A stretch of 64,000 nt of DNA from Candidatus Ruminimicrobiellum bubulum (GCA_017651625.1 JAGCCP010000030.1:1-64000), one strand, 5' to 3'. Positions 41,179-50,259 are shown, numbered from the stretch's first letter. Numbers and translations: made by a program. Notes: a model not told the origin generated them from the sequence alone.

Positions 41179-41649
41179 ATGTTTGTAGGATTCGGATACG
41201 ATGTTCACAGATTTAAAAAATCAAGAAAACTCTTTTTAGGTGGAGTAAAAATATCGGATACTAACGGCCTTGACGGACACAGTGATGCGGACGTTTTGGT
41301 ACATGCATTAATGGATTCTTTGCTCGGTGCCGCGGGGGAAAACGATATAGGGCACTTTTTTCCTACAAATGACGACAGATATAAAGGTATATCAAGTATA
41401 GAGCTTTTAAAAATTGTAGTTAAAACTTTAAAAAAGAAAAAATTTAAAATAATAAATACGGATATGACAATAGTTGCCGAAAAACCGAAAATATATCCGT
41501 ATATAGATGAAATGAAAAATATACTTTCAAAAACTATGGGTATATCAAAAGCAAGAATTGCGATAAAAGCAACTACCAATGAGAAAATGGGATTTATCGG
41601 CAGGGGAGAAGGTATTTGCGCGATGGCCGTAGCTTCATTGAAAAAATAA
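41179..41649 (+). CDS. ispF: 2-C-methyl-D-erythritol 2,4-cyclodiphosphate synthase
   Basis: 156 residues; cyclises CDP-ME-2-phosphate in the MEP pathway. Zinc site 'GFGYDVHRF' (Asp, His), 'LGGVKI', '[33 protein letters not shown]', '[13 protein letters not shown]' and the C-terminal '[26 protein letters not shown]'. AAGGAG lies five bases before the ATG. cysS follows after 18 bases. Confidence 0.96.
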   Translation: MFVGFGYDVHRFKKSRKLFLGGVKISDTNGLDGHSDADVLVHALMDSLLGAAGENDIGHFFPTNDDRYKGISSIELLKIVVKTLKKKKFKIINTDMTIVAEKPKIYPYIDEMKNILSKTMGISKARIAIKATTNEKMGFIGRGEGICAMAVASLKK

Positions 41650-41667
41650 GTTTTTAAGGAAAATAAG

Positions 41668-43056
41668 ATGATAAAATTTTATAACACATTAACAAACAAA
41701 GTTGAAGAATTTAAACCTATAAAAGAAAACAATGTATCGATATATATTTGCGGTGTTACACCTTACGATGTTTGTCATTTGGGACATGCGAGAGCATACG
41801 TAACATTCGATGTTATTAAAAGACATTTTATGAGAAGCGGATATACGGTTAATCATGTTCAAAATTTTACCGATGTTGACGATAAAATTATAAACAGATC
41901 ATTGGAAAAACAAATTTCTCCGATAGATTTGGCAAAACAATTTATCGATGACTACTTTATGCAGATGGATAAACTTAACGTTATAAAAGCAAACACTTAT
42001 CCGCAGGTTACAAAGATGATACCTCAAATTGTTGAGTTTATAAAAAAACTTGAAGAAAAAGGTTATGCTTACAATGTTGACGGAGACGTTTATTTTTCCG
42101 TAGACAAATTTAAAGATTACGGAAAACTCTCAAAAAGAAAATTTGAAGAAATGAGTGTCGGTGCAAGAGTAGAAAAAGATTCCAAGAAAAAAAATCCTTA
42201 CGATTTTATATTATGGAAAAAAACAAAAGAAAACGAACCTCAGGAAGTTTCCTGGGACAGTTTTTGGGGAAAAGGCAGACCCGGCTGGCACATAGAATGT
42301 TCCGTTATGTCCACAACATTGTTGGGGAATACAATAGATATTCACGGGGGAGGACAAGATTTAATATTTCCTCATCATGAAAATGAAATCGCACAAAGTG
42401 AAAGTTGCACCGGACAACAGTTTGCAAATTATTGGATACATAACGGATTTGTTACGGTAAACAAAGAAAAGATGTCTAAAAGTTTAGGAAACTTTTTTAC
42501 ATTAAAAGATATCTTCGAACAATACGATCCGAGAGTAGTAAGATATTATTTACTTACACAACATTACAGAACACCGCTCGATTTTTCGCACGACAATTTA
42601 AACAGTGCAAAAGCTGCATTGCAAGGTCTTGACGAGGCGTATTCAAGACTTGTCGCGATTGTTAAAGACAGCGATAACAACTTAAAAGATGAAAGTTTAG
42701 TAAAGATACAAAAACAAGTTAAGGATTCGTTGGACGATGATTTTAATTTCGAAAGAGCATTATCTTACTTGCACGAACTTAAAAATATAATTTTGAACAA
42801 TTTGTCGCAAGATAAACAAGATTTATTAAAACAAGCAAAATGGTTGTTTGAAGATATATTGGAAGGTGCTTTAGGAGTAAGAGTATTAAAAGAAGAAACA
42901 ACGGATGAATTGCAAGACCTTTTAAACAAAAGAAACCAGGCAAGAAAAGAAAAGAATTGGGCAGTTGCAGACGAGTGCAGAAACAAACTTTCCGAACTCG
43001 GTTACAAAATTATAGATAACAAAGACGGAAGTTCAACATTAGTAAAAAAGATATAA
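41668..43056 (+). CDS. cysS: Cysteine-tRNA ligase
   Basis: 462 residues, class I synthetase. Zinc-binding cysteine in 'SIYICGVTPYD', HIGH-type 'CHLGHARAYVTFDVI' (about residues 35-50), 'PGWHIECSVMS' and 'DLIFPHHENEIAQSE' zinc ligands, KMSKS in 'NKEKMSKSLGNFFTL' (about 270). The C-terminal DALR-type helical domain ends in a short tRNA-binding segment. The ispD-ispF-cysS-rlmB order is common in Firmicutes and other phyla, so the context is ordinary. Confidence 0.97.
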   Translation: MIKFYNTLTNKVEEFKPIKENNVSIYICGVTPYDVCHLGHARAYVTFDVIKRHFMRSGYTVNHVQNFTDVDDKIINRSLEKQISPIDLAKQFIDDYFMQMDKLNVIKANTYPQVTKMIPQIVEFIKKLEEKGYAYNVDGDVYFSVDKFKDYGKLSKRKFEEMSVGARVEKDSKKKNPYDFILWKKTKENEPQEVSWDSFWGKGRPGWHIECSVMSTTLLGNTIDIHGGGQDLIFPHHENEIAQSESCTGQQFANYWIHNGFVTVNKEKMSKSLGNFFTLKDIFEQYDPRVVRYYLLTQHYRTPLDFSHDNLNSAKAALQGLDEAYSRLVAIVKDSDNNLKDESLVKIQKQVKDSLDDDFNFERALSYLHELKNIILNNLSQDKQDLLKQAKWLFEDILEGALGVRVLKEETTDELQDLLNKRNQARKEKNWAVADECRNKLSELGYKIIDNKDGSSTLVKKI

Positions 43057-43079
43057 TGATTTTTGCAAGACAAAAATCA

Positions 43080-43235
43080 GCTTATAGCTTAAAGCTGAAA
43101 GTTTAAAGTTTGTTGTAAAAATTCATGAAATGAATTTTTGATATTTAATTAGAAAATTTTGTTTAACAAAATTTTACCGAAAACTATAAGCTATAAACTT
43201 TAAACTATAAACTAAAAAATTACGGAGTAATTTTT
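43080..43235 (+). repeat. Composite inverted-arm element before the rRNA methyltransferase gene
   Basis: Near-copy of the element before carA: period-7 left arm, hairpin AAAAATTCATGAAATGAATTTTT, hairpin AAAATTTTGTTTAACAAAATTTT, period-7 right arm, then AAAAATTAC-GGA-GTAATTTTT (43215-43235) one base before ATG, with the Shine-Dalgarno in its loop. Stem bases differ from the carA copy but remain paired. Confidence 0.85.
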
Positions 43236-43236
43236 A

Positions 43237-43962
43237 ATGGATAAATTATTCGGCAGGAATGCCGTACTTGAAGCAATAAAGTCCGGTAACAGAACAATAA
43301 ATAAGATTTTTATATCTAAAACCGCTCACGGCAGCAGTATAAGTGAAATTATTAAACTTGCCAAAGCAAAAGGTATAGTTATAAATAACGTTCCTCCGGA
43401 AAAGCTCGATAAGTTCGAACAGGAAAATACTCAAGGTGTTGTTGCCGAAGTTTCTTCTACAAATTATGTTGAACTTGAAGATCTAATAAATATAGTAAAA
43501 AATAAACAAAACGGATTGTTGTTATTACTTGATTCAATAGAAGATCCGCACAATTTAGGTGCAATTATAAGAAATGCCGTATGTTTCGGTGTAGACGGGG
43601 TAATTATACCGAAATGGAGAAGTGCAACGGTAAATGAAACCGTTGAAAGAACTTCTGCAGGTGCAATAGAACACATAAAAATAGCAAGAGTTACAAATTC
43701 ATCACAAGCAATATTAAAGTTGAAAGATAACGGTTTCTGGGTGCTTGGTGCGGAAAACGGTAATAATTCGATAACGGATACAAAAGTTCCTTTTCCTGCG
43801 GTTTTGGTTATGGGCAGTGAAGGGTTCGGAATACATCAAAAAATAAAAGAAAAGTGTGACCTTATTATAACCATACCGCAAAAGAGCACGATTTCATCGT
43901 TAAATGTATCTTGTGCCAGTGCAGTAATCCTTTATGAAATCTTTAAGCAAATTAGCAAGTAG
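43237..43962 (+). CDS. rlmB: TrmH family 23S rRNA (guanosine-2'-O-)-methyltransferase
   Basis: 241 residues. N-terminal L30e-like substrate domain (about 1-75, 'LFGRNAVLEAIKSGNRTINKIFIS'), then the SPOUT methyltransferase with its three motifs: 'DSIEDPHNLGAIIRNAVCFGVDGVI', 'PAVLVMGSEGFGIHQKIKEKCDLIITIPQ' and 'ISSLNVSCASAVILYEIFKQ'. It methylates a 2'-hydroxyl of rRNA using SAM. RlmB is the best guess because of its position after cysS, but other TrmH members are hard to exclude. Its Shine-Dalgarno lies in a hairpin loop. Confidence 0.88.
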   Translation: MDKLFGRNAVLEAIKSGNRTINKIFISKTAHGSSISEIIKLAKAKGIVINNVPPEKLDKFEQENTQGVVAEVSSTNYVELEDLINIVKNKQNGLLLLLDSIEDPHNLGAIIRNAVCFGVDGVIIPKWRSATVNETVERTSAGAIEHIKIARVTNSSQAILKLKDNGFWVLGAENGNNSITDTKVPFPAVLVMGSEGFGIHQKIKEKCDLIITIPQKSTISSLNVSCASAVILYEIFKQISK

Positions 43963-43964
43963 AG

Positions 43965-44186
43965 CATCTTTTAAAATTTCTCATTTACAAGCAAAAAAGC
44001 CATTCGTTTGAAATTTTTAAAGCCGTGCTCCAACTTGAAAAATCCTAACAACCTAGTGTAACGGATTTTTCTTCAATCATGTTCGCACTAAAAAGCTTTC
44101 TAAATTTATAGCTTTTTACTTTAAAAATTTCTGCACTCATAGACGGCTTTAATCATGCTTGTAAACGAAAATTTTAAAAGCTTATG
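43965..44186. repeat. Nested multi-arm inverted repeat before hisD
   Basis: Outer arms of about 26 pairs: 43965-43993 with 44156-44186. Inside are GAAATTTTTAAAG (44010-44022) with CTTTAAAAATTTC (44119-44131), GTGC/GCAC (44025-44028, 44085-44088), GAAAAATCC (44037-44045) with GGATTTTTC (44063-44071) and AAAAAGCT (44090-44097) with AGCTTTTT (44110-44117). Also AAAGCCG (44020-44026) could pair with CGGCTTT (44144-44150) as an alternative fold. No coding frame of note. It could be a structured RNA or a non-autonomous element; no similar copy occurs in the window. Confidence 0.8.
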
Positions 44187-44204
44187 AAATATTGTAATTT
44201 CTAA

Positions 44205-44233
44205 TTGAAAAGGTATTTCCTTTTTGGTAAAAT
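44205..44233 (+). promoter_or_regulatory. Promoter of the his genes
   Basis: TTGAAA (44205-44210), 17-base spacer, TAAAAT (44228-44233). Transcription should begin near 44240, three bases before the hisD ATG. Confidence 0.75.
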
Positions 44234-44242
44234 TATAGGACA

Positions 44243-45415
44243 ATGAATACAGATATAATTAATGCAGTAACGGATATTATAAAGAACATACAAACGAAAG
44301 GGGATAGTGCTGTAATAAGCTATCTTAAAAAGTTTGACGGTGTAACGTTTAAAACAGCAAAGGATTTAAAGGTTACCGATAAACAAATAAATGAAGCGGT
44401 CAAAAAGGTTAGTCCTTCCTTAAAGAAGGCAATAAAGGCTTCTTATGCCAACGTTTTGGCTTTTCATAAGAAAGAATACTCAAACATAAAAAAACAATGG
44501 TTACTATCGGATAGCATAAAATCGGTAGGACAGATATACAGACCCATAGAAGCGGCAGGTATATATGTTCCGGGCGGAAGATTTTCTTATCCGTCATCAG
44601 TTATTATGAATGCCGTTGCGGCTAAAGTTGCCGGTGTTAAAAGAATAGTTATGATGACACCTCCGAAAAAGATGAGCAATGAAGTTCTTTTTGCGGCAAA
44701 ACTTTGCGGAATAACGGAAATATACACTATAGGCGGAGCGGTGGCAATAGCGGCTCTTGCTTACGGGACAAAAACGATAAAACCGGTAAATATGATAGTA
44801 GGTCCCGGAAATGCTTATGTAAACGAAGCCAAAAGACTTGTTTTCGGTAAAGTGGGTATAGATTCTTTGGCGGGACCGAGCGAAGTTGCCATTATTGCTG
44901 ACAGCGGTGCGGACAAAGATTATGTTTTATATGATTTATTGGCACAAGCCGAACACGATACGATGGCAAAAGCATACTTGTTGAGCAGTTCAAAAGAAAT
45001 AATAAATTACATAAAGAAAAATTTTGATAAAGAGAAATTAAAACAAATTAAAATTTATAATGTAGATACAAAGAAAGCCATAGAAATGGTTAACGATATA
45101 GCTCCGGAACATTTGGAGCTGTTGGTAAAAAATGCAAAACAGGTTGTAACGAAAATTTATAATGCCGGAGCGATATTTGTAGGTTATAACACTGCAACGG
45201 CTGTAGGGGATTATTGGGCGGGACCTTCTCATGTATTACCTACGAATGCGTCCGCAAAATATTCGAGCGGACTTTCAGTTATGACATTTATGAAAAGAAG
45301 CAGTTATATTGAGTTGAAAAAAGTTACGGCTTCGGTAAAAAAACAAATTGCCGATTTTGCGGCAGCCGAAGGGTTGGTAAATCATAAAAAATCGGTAGAG
45401 GTTAGAAAAATATAA
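44243..45415 (+). CDS. hisD: Histidinol dehydrogenase
   Basis: 390 residues; oxidises histidinol to histidine in the last two steps. Family blocks: 'IYRPIEAAGIYVPGGRFSYPSSVIMNAVAAKVAGV', 'YTIGGAVAIAALAYGTKTIKPVNMIVGPGNAYVNEAKR', 'GIDSLAGPSEVAIIAD', the zinc-ligand region 'LAQAEHDTMAKAYLL' and 'GPSHVLPTNASAKYSSGLSVMTF'. At 390 residues it is somewhat short of the usual 420-430, mainly at the N-terminus, which begins directly at 'MNTDIINAVTDIIKNIQ'. The ATG is about three bases after the predicted transcript start, with no Shine-Dalgarno. Confidence 0.95.
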   Translation: MNTDIINAVTDIIKNIQTKGDSAVISYLKKFDGVTFKTAKDLKVTDKQINEAVKKVSPSLKKAIKASYANVLAFHKKEYSNIKKQWLLSDSIKSVGQIYRPIEAAGIYVPGGRFSYPSSVIMNAVAAKVAGVKRIVMMTPPKKMSNEVLFAAKLCGITEIYTIGGAVAIAALAYGTKTIKPVNMIVGPGNAYVNEAKRLVFGKVGIDSLAGPSEVAIIADSGADKDYVLYDLLAQAEHDTMAKAYLLSSSKEIINYIKKNFDKEKLKQIKIYNVDTKKAIEMVNDIAPEHLELLVKNAKQVVTKIYNAGAIFVGYNTATAVGDYWAGPSHVLPTNASAKYSSGLSVMTFMKRSSYIELKKVTASVKKQIADFAAAEGLVNHKKSVEVRKI

Positions 45416-45627
45416 TGCAAGTAGATCTTTCCGAAAGAGAAATTGAATTGATAATACATATGCTTACCGAAGAGGTAAGTAAAGTTAACGACGGTAAGGC
45501 TAAATTAAATTTTTCCGTTGATGAGATTATTTTACTTGAAAAATTGGATCAAGCTTTAAAATTAAAAGATGTAGATGATAATATTTCAGAAAATAAAGTT
45601 GCACAAAAAACAAAATATTTGAATTAG
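45415..45627 (+). CDS. Small protein between hisD and hisB, unknown function
   Basis: 70 residues. Its ATG overlaps the hisD stop by one base (TAATG), so it is translationally coupled. It is acidic and helical ('LSEREIELIIHMLTEEVSKV', 'FSVDEIILLEKLDQALKL') with no cysteine or membrane segment. I recognise no family. Coupling and its even spacing with hisB (nine bases) support a real gene. Possible roles are a hisD accessory or regulator; this is a guess. Confidence 0.65.
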   Translation: MQVDLSEREIELIIHMLTEEVSKVNDGKAKLNFSVDEIILLEKLDQALKLKDVDDNISENKVAQKTKYLN

Positions 45628-45636
45628 AGAGAAAAA

Positions 45637-46221
45637 ATGAGAAAAGCACACATTCACAGAAAAACTTTTGAAACAGATGTTGATATTGAATTGAATTTGG
45701 ATTCAAATAAAAAATCTTCAATCAATACAACGATACCGTTTATGGATCATATGCTTACATTGTTTGCCGCTCATGCCGGACTATATCTCAAAATAAATGC
45801 TAAAGGTGACACGGAAATTGATGATCATCATTTAGTTGAAGATATGGGTATTACTTTAGGACAGGTGTTTAAACAAGCATTGGGGGACAAAAAAGGTATA
45901 GTAAGATACGGACACTTTTTGTTACCGATGGACGAAGCATTAGCTTATATTGCTCTCGATATTTCGGGAAGACCTTTTTTAAGTTATGAAGCTAAAATAG
46001 AGTTTCAAAAAACAGGTTTTAATTACGATTTAATACAAGAGTTTTTTATTGCTTTTGTTAATAATGCGGCAATAACGCTCCACATAAAAATGATGAAAGG
46101 CAGAAACAATCATCATATTGCCGAATCTATTTTTAAAGGTTTCGGAAGAGCGTTGGCAATAGCAATAAGTATAAATAAAAAAATAAAAAATAAGATACCT
46201 TCGACGAAAGGTTCTATTTAA
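45637..46221 (+). CDS. hisB: Imidazoleglycerol-phosphate dehydratase
   Basis: 194 residues, the stand-alone dehydratase domain without the phosphatase found fused in enterics. Metal-binding motifs: '[15 protein letters not shown]', '[18 protein letters not shown]' and '[19 protein letters not shown]'. Start after AGAGAG. It is part of the hisD-(small protein)-hisB-hisA-hisI run. Confidence 0.96.
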   Translation: MRKAHIHRKTFETDVDIELNLDSNKKSSINTTIPFMDHMLTLFAAHAGLYLKINAKGDTEIDDHHLVEDMGITLGQVFKQALGDKKGIVRYGHFLLPMDEALAYIALDISGRPFLSYEAKIEFQKTGFNYDLIQEFFIAFVNNAAITLHIKMMKGRNNHHIAESIFKGFGRALAIAISINKKIKNKIPSTKGSI

Positions 46222-46234
46222 GGATGAGATAAAA

Positions 46235-46966
46235 ATGATAATAATACCTGCAGTGGATATCAGACAAGGAAATTGTGTAATGCTTAAACAGGGTAAAATA
46301 GCCGACGAGACTATTTATTCCAAAGATCCCGTGTTTATGGCAAAACTTTGGAAAGCTAAAGGTGCCGAAAGATTGCATGTCGTCGATTTAGACGGTTCTT
46401 TTTCCGGTAACCAATCGAATAATCAAATTATAGGAAATATTTGTTTAAGTGTTGATATTCCGGTTGAAGTCGGTGGCGGAATAAGAAATATGAAAAGAAT
46501 AGACGATATTTTTACTTTGGGAGCATCTTATGCAATATTGGGAACGGTAGCCATTTATAATCCCGATATAGTAAGACAAGCAATAGAAAAATACGGAGCC
46601 GAAAAGATTATAGTTGCTCTCGATGTTTATGAAGGAAAAATCGCTATAGGCGGATGGAAAGAAATTACTCCGGTAACGACGGAAGAAATGTTGGAAAAAT
46701 TGAGAAATATGGGTGTTACCGAAATTATTTATACCGATATATCGAAAGACGGAATGTTGAAAGGCCCTAATATCGACGGATTAAAGAGAATTGCAAAAGC
46801 AAGTAAAATGAATGTTATAGCTTCCGGCGGAGTAACAACCGTAGACGATGTTAAAAAAATCGCAAAACTTGAAAAATACGGTGTAACGGGAGCAATTGTA
46901 GGTAAGGCATTATACACGGAAGATTTTAAATTGGAAGAAGCAATAAGAGTTTTAAATAAAAAATAA
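46235..46966 (+). CDS. hisA: ProFAR isomerase
   Basis: 243 residues, TIM barrel: phosphoribosylformimino-AICAR-phosphate isomerase. Catalytic Asp8 in '[18 protein letters not shown]', '[12 protein letters not shown]', '[10 protein letters not shown]'-type block '[17 protein letters not shown]', second catalytic aspartate in '[20 protein letters not shown]' and the phosphate loop '[13 protein letters not shown]'. A trpF lies nearby, so HisA need not be the bifunctional PriA form. Confidence 0.95.
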   Translation: MIIIPAVDIRQGNCVMLKQGKIADETIYSKDPVFMAKLWKAKGAERLHVVDLDGSFSGNQSNNQIIGNICLSVDIPVEVGGGIRNMKRIDDIFTLGASYAILGTVAIYNPDIVRQAIEKYGAEKIIVALDVYEGKIAIGGWKEITPVTTEEMLEKLRNMGVTEIIYTDISKDGMLKGPNIDGLKRIAKASKMNVIASGGVTTVDDVKKIAKLEKYGVTGAIVGKALYTEDFKLEEAIRVLNKK

Positions 46967-46992
46967 AAAAGAAGTTGCGGGGGGACGTAAAG

Positions 46993-47382
46993 ATGTTGGA
47001 AATTACAAAACAATTAAAATTTGATAAGAACGGATTGATACCGGCTGTTGTTCAAGATTATAAAGACGGTGCAATTTTGATGGTTGCATATATGAATGCC
47101 GAATCATTCGAAAGAACTTTGAAGACGAAAAAAGCTACTTATTGGAGCAGATCAAGACAAAAATTTTGGGTAAAAGGTGAAGAATCCGGAAATATACAAA
47201 AAGTAAAAGAAATTTATTATGATTGTGATGCTGATTGTATATTGTTGAAAGTTATTCAGGTAGGCGGTTCTGCTTGTCACACGGGATATAGAAGTTGCTT
47301 CTATAGAAAATTATCTTTCACCGGTAATACAAGAATTGTAGGTAAAAAAGTTTTTGATCCAAAAAAAATATACGGAAAATAG
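46993..47382 (+). CDS. hisI: Phosphoribosyl-AMP cyclohydrolase
   Basis: 129 residues from the ATG after GGGGGGAC. Zinc enzyme of histidine synthesis: '[29 protein letters not shown]', '[20 protein letters not shown]', '[30 protein letters not shown]'. The metal aspartates and cysteines are present. The hisE domain is not fused. hisG, hisC, hisF, hisH and hisE are not in the window. Confidence 0.95.
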   Translation: MLEITKQLKFDKNGLIPAVVQDYKDGAILMVAYMNAESFERTLKTKKATYWSRSRQKFWVKGEESGNIQKVKEIYYDCDADCILLKVIQVGGSACHTGYRSCFYRKLSFTGNTRIVGKKVFDPKKIYGK

Positions 47383-47449
47383 AAATTTTTGCAAAGCAAA
47401 GATTTGAAGTATGAATGCATGAAAACAACTTTAATTGTTTGAGGATATA

Positions 47450-48079
47450 ATGTTAAAAGTAAAAATTTGCGGTATAACAAATTATGACGATGCTTTAAAC
47501 GCAACAAATTTGGGAGCAGATTATTTAGGGTTTCAATTAGTAAAAGATTCTCCTAAAAAAGTTTCCGATAAAATGTTAAAAGAAGTTAACGAAAAACTTC
47601 CTCCTTTTGTTTTGGCTGTGGGAATATTCGTAGATCAAGACAGTAAAGCAATAACAAAAGTTGTAAAAAAGACCGGAATAAAAGTTGTTCAGTTAAACGG
47701 TTCGGAAACCCCGGAATTTTGTAAGGCATTGGCTGTATCGTTAAGTATAAAAGTTTTCAAATATATGAAATTTACAAGTGTTACCGATGTAATAAAATTA
47801 CAACCTTATATCGGTAATGTAGATTATTTTGTATTGGACATTTCTACAAAAGATGAACAAGGTAATGACATGCTTGCTCTTGAGGCTCTTTCAGGACTTG
47901 AACAAGTATCAGTTCCTTATTTTATAACAGGCAATATATCGTCTGAAAATGTCGGCGAAGTTATGGAAAAATCAAAACCGTTCGGCGTTGAAGCTGATAC
48001 AAGTATAGAAAGATTACAAAGAAGAAAAGATTTTAATAAGATGGCAGATTTTATTAAAAATGCTCACAGTTTAAGGTAA
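47450..48079 (+). CDS. trpF: Phosphoribosylanthranilate isomerase
   Basis: 209 residues from the ATG after GAGGAT. TIM-barrel enzyme of tryptophan synthesis. 'KVKICGITNYDDALNATNLGADYLGFQLVKDSPKKV' contains the catalytic cysteine; 'AVGIFVDQDSKAI', 'IKVVQLNGSETPEFCKAL' and 'ITGNISSENVGEV' follow. Some positions differ from the usual pattern (GFQLVKDSPKKV where GFIFYPKSPRYV is common, GNISSENV for GGLxPENV), so it is a divergent member. It is the only trp gene here. Its place after his genes fits the shared chemistry of HisA and TrpF. Confidence 0.82.
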   Translation: MLKVKICGITNYDDALNATNLGADYLGFQLVKDSPKKVSDKMLKEVNEKLPPFVLAVGIFVDQDSKAITKVVKKTGIKVVQLNGSETPEFCKALAVSLSIKVFKYMKFTSVTDVIKLQPYIGNVDYFVLDISTKDEQGNDMLALEALSGLEQVSVPYFITGNISSENVGEVMEKSKPFGVEADTSIERLQRRKDFNKMADFIKNAHSLR

Positions 48080-48084
48080 TTGCA

Positions 48085-49050
48085 ATGGAAATAAACATAC
48101 AAAGAGCTATAGATACATTAAATTTGGAAGCTGAAGCCGTAAAAGATCAAATAAACCACTTAGATGATCAGTTTGTAAAAGCTATTTCTTTAATAGAAAA
48201 ATCGTCAGGCAGAGTTGTTATTATAGGTCTCGGAAAATCCGGACATATAGGCAGGAAAATAGCGGCAACAATGGCTTCTATAGGAGTTCCTGCAATATAT
48301 TTACATCCTGCGGAATGTTTGCACGGTGATTTGGGTATGATAATGAAGGAAGATGTTGTTATAATGTTATCATATTCCGGTGAAACGGAAGAAATTAAAC
48401 AAGTTTTACCTGTATTACATAAAATGAATTTAAAGATTATAGCAATTACCGGTAAAACAGATTCTCCTACATGGAAAAACTGTGACGTTATTATAGATTC
48501 TTCGGTAAAAAAAGAAGCTTGTCCTTATAATTTGGCACCAACATCTTCCACAACAGCATTACTTGCTTTAGGTGATGCTTTGGCACTTGTTTTATCGGAA
48601 AGGAAAGGTTTTAAGAAAGAAGATTTTGCTATATTTCATCCTTTGGGTGCTATCGGTAACAAAATTAAAAGATTAACGATGAAAGTTAAAGAAATAATGA
48701 GACAAGGTAAAGCAAATCCTGTAGTTAAAGATACAGCTACAGTCCAAGATGCGTTGTTAATTATGACAGGAACAAGAGTCGGTGCAACAAGTATTGTTGA
48801 TGAAAACGGTAAACTTGTAGGTTTTTTTACCGATGGAGATTTGAGAAGACAAATTCAATTGCATGATAATTTGTTAAAGAAAAAAATATCCGAAGTTATG
48901 ACAAAAAAACCTTCAACGTTATCACCGGATATGCTTGTTGCCGAAGCTGAAAAAATATTACAGAATAAAAATATAGATAATATACCTGTAGTAGATGAAA
49001 ATGGAAAACCTATAGGTATTCTCGATGAAAGAGATTTGTTTGCAGAATAG
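48085..49050 (+). CDS. kdsD: D-arabinose-5-phosphate isomerase
   Basis: 321 residues of the KpsF/GutQ family. SIS sugar isomerase domain (about 35-170): 'GRVVIIGLGKSGHIGRKIAATMASIGVPAIYLHPAECLHGDLGMI', 'SYSGETEEIKQVLP', 'APTSSTTALLALGDALALVLSERKGF'. Two CBS domains (about 205-320) follow. It converts ribulose-5-phosphate to arabinose-5-phosphate for KDO, which implies lipopolysaccharide. It starts five bases after trpF. Confidence 0.94.
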   Translation: MEINIQRAIDTLNLEAEAVKDQINHLDDQFVKAISLIEKSSGRVVIIGLGKSGHIGRKIAATMASIGVPAIYLHPAECLHGDLGMIMKEDVVIMLSYSGETEEIKQVLPVLHKMNLKIIAITGKTDSPTWKNCDVIIDSSVKKEACPYNLAPTSSTTALLALGDALALVLSERKGFKKEDFAIFHPLGAIGNKIKRLTMKVKEIMRQGKANPVVKDTATVQDALLIMTGTRVGATSIVDENGKLVGFFTDGDLRRQIQLHDNLLKKKISEVMTKKPSTLSPDMLVAEAEKILQNKNIDNIPVVDENGKPIGILDERDLFAE

Positions 49051-49073
49051 TTTTTAATATTTTATTTAATTAT

Positions 49074-49107
49074 AGACAGATTACTTTATTGTAATCTGTC
49101 TTTTTTT
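49074..49107. terminator. Bidirectional terminator between kdsD and the export operon
   Basis: AGACAGATTAC (49074-49084), loop TTTATT, GTAATCTGTCT (49091-49101), T-tract on the plus strand. The stop codon of the minus-strand permease lies inside the stem. Confidence 0.9.
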
Positions 49108-50253
49108 ATTGTATGCGATTTTAAGTTTGAATATTACAAAGTTTAATATAAGACAAATCAAAAAGAAGACGGTTAAACTTAATACACAATATGTCGCATA
49201 ACCTATCCAAATGGTATTTAAAGAATAAAACCTGAAAATGTTCACAAAATATGTGGAAGGGAAAATATAAGCTGCTATCTTTAAATATGAAGGTAACATA
49301 TATATCGGCCAAGCAAAACCGGAAATTAACAGAACAGGCATGGAATAAAATGTTAATGCACATAAAGACACTACCGGGCTTTTGAATAAGTGGGATATTA
49401 ACATGGCAAAAAATACGATAACAAAAGAATATATTAACGATAATAATAAAAGATTTATTATTGAAGTTTGAAATATGGAATTGAACGGGAAAACAAAAAA
49501 TATGAACAATAATACCATCGAAATAGCCGCACATACATAAGGAATAGCTTTTCCGAATAAAATAGGCATAATTTTATTGTTTGTTATTTTATACAAATCC
49601 GTCCAAGTCTTTTCTTGTGTTTCCAAACTCATTGTATGACAAACTGCCACTATGAGAATTTGTTGAAATATCGCAAATAAAACAAACGGAACGAAAAAGT
49701 TTGCATAAGTCTTTGTGGGGTTAAACATCCATTTAAAATTACCTTTTATAGGTTGTATCATTTGCATTGCGGAATTTTTTGAAATACCGTTTTTTATTAA
49801 GAATTTCGCAGATACTTGTGCCGACAGGAACTGAGAAGTCATAACTATTGTTTTTATTGCTGTACTTGAAACCATAAAGTTACTTGCATTTGCCCCGATA
49901 AAAGCGAAAGTACTTTTAGCTCTTTTTAAGTTTGTTGAAAAATTGCTTGGTATAAAATAAAACAAATCAACTTTGTTTGTGAAAATTGCATTGTAAGCCG
50001 CATATGTGGACGGAAAATAATCAACAATATTAAGTTCCGGTGTAGAATCTATCATCCTTCCGTATTGTCTTGATACTGCGGAATTATCTTGATTTACAAG
50101 TGCGATTTTTATATCTCTCGGATTTTGTTTTTGATATATATATGTTATACCGAAAGAATATACAATAGGAGCAATAATACATATCAAAATTAAATCTTTT
50201 GATGTGAAAAATCTCTTTATTTCTCTTAATAATACTTGTCTAAATGCTTTCAT
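49081..50253 (-). CDS. ABC-2 type transporter permease (second)
   Basis: 390-residue ABC-2 permease of the YhhJ/YbhR group. One N-terminal helix (about 20-40), a large periplasmic domain ('NPRDIKIALVNQDNSAVSRQYGRMIDSTPELNI'), then five helices from about 185. The conserved 'MPVLLISGFAWPIYMLPSYLKIAAYIFPSTYFVNIFRF' is near residue 310. It is the last gene of the tolC-hlyD-permease-permease unit, six bases after the first permease. With that partner it should form a heterodimeric membrane channel. No ATPase gene is present in the operon. Confidence 0.88.
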   Translation of the reverse strand: MKAFRQVLLREIKRFFTSKDLILICIIAPIVYSFGITYIYQKQNPRDIKIALVNQDNSAVSRQYGRMIDSTPELNIVDYFPSTYAAYNAIFTNKVDLFYFIPSNFSTNLKRAKSTFAFIGANASNFMVSSTAIKTIVMTSQFLSAQVSAKFLIKNGISKNSAMQMIQPIKGNFKWMFNPTKTYANFFVPFVLFAIFQQILIVAVCHTMSLETQEKTWTDLYKITNNKIMPILFGKAIPYVCAAISMVLLFIFFVFPFNSIFQTSIINLLLLSLIYSFVIVFFAMLISHLFKSPVVSLCALTFYSMPVLLISGFAWPIYMLPSYLKIAAYIFPSTYFVNIFRFYSLNTIWIGYATYCVLSLTVFFLICLILNFVIFKLKIAYNKKRQITIK

Positions 50254-50259
50254 AATTTT

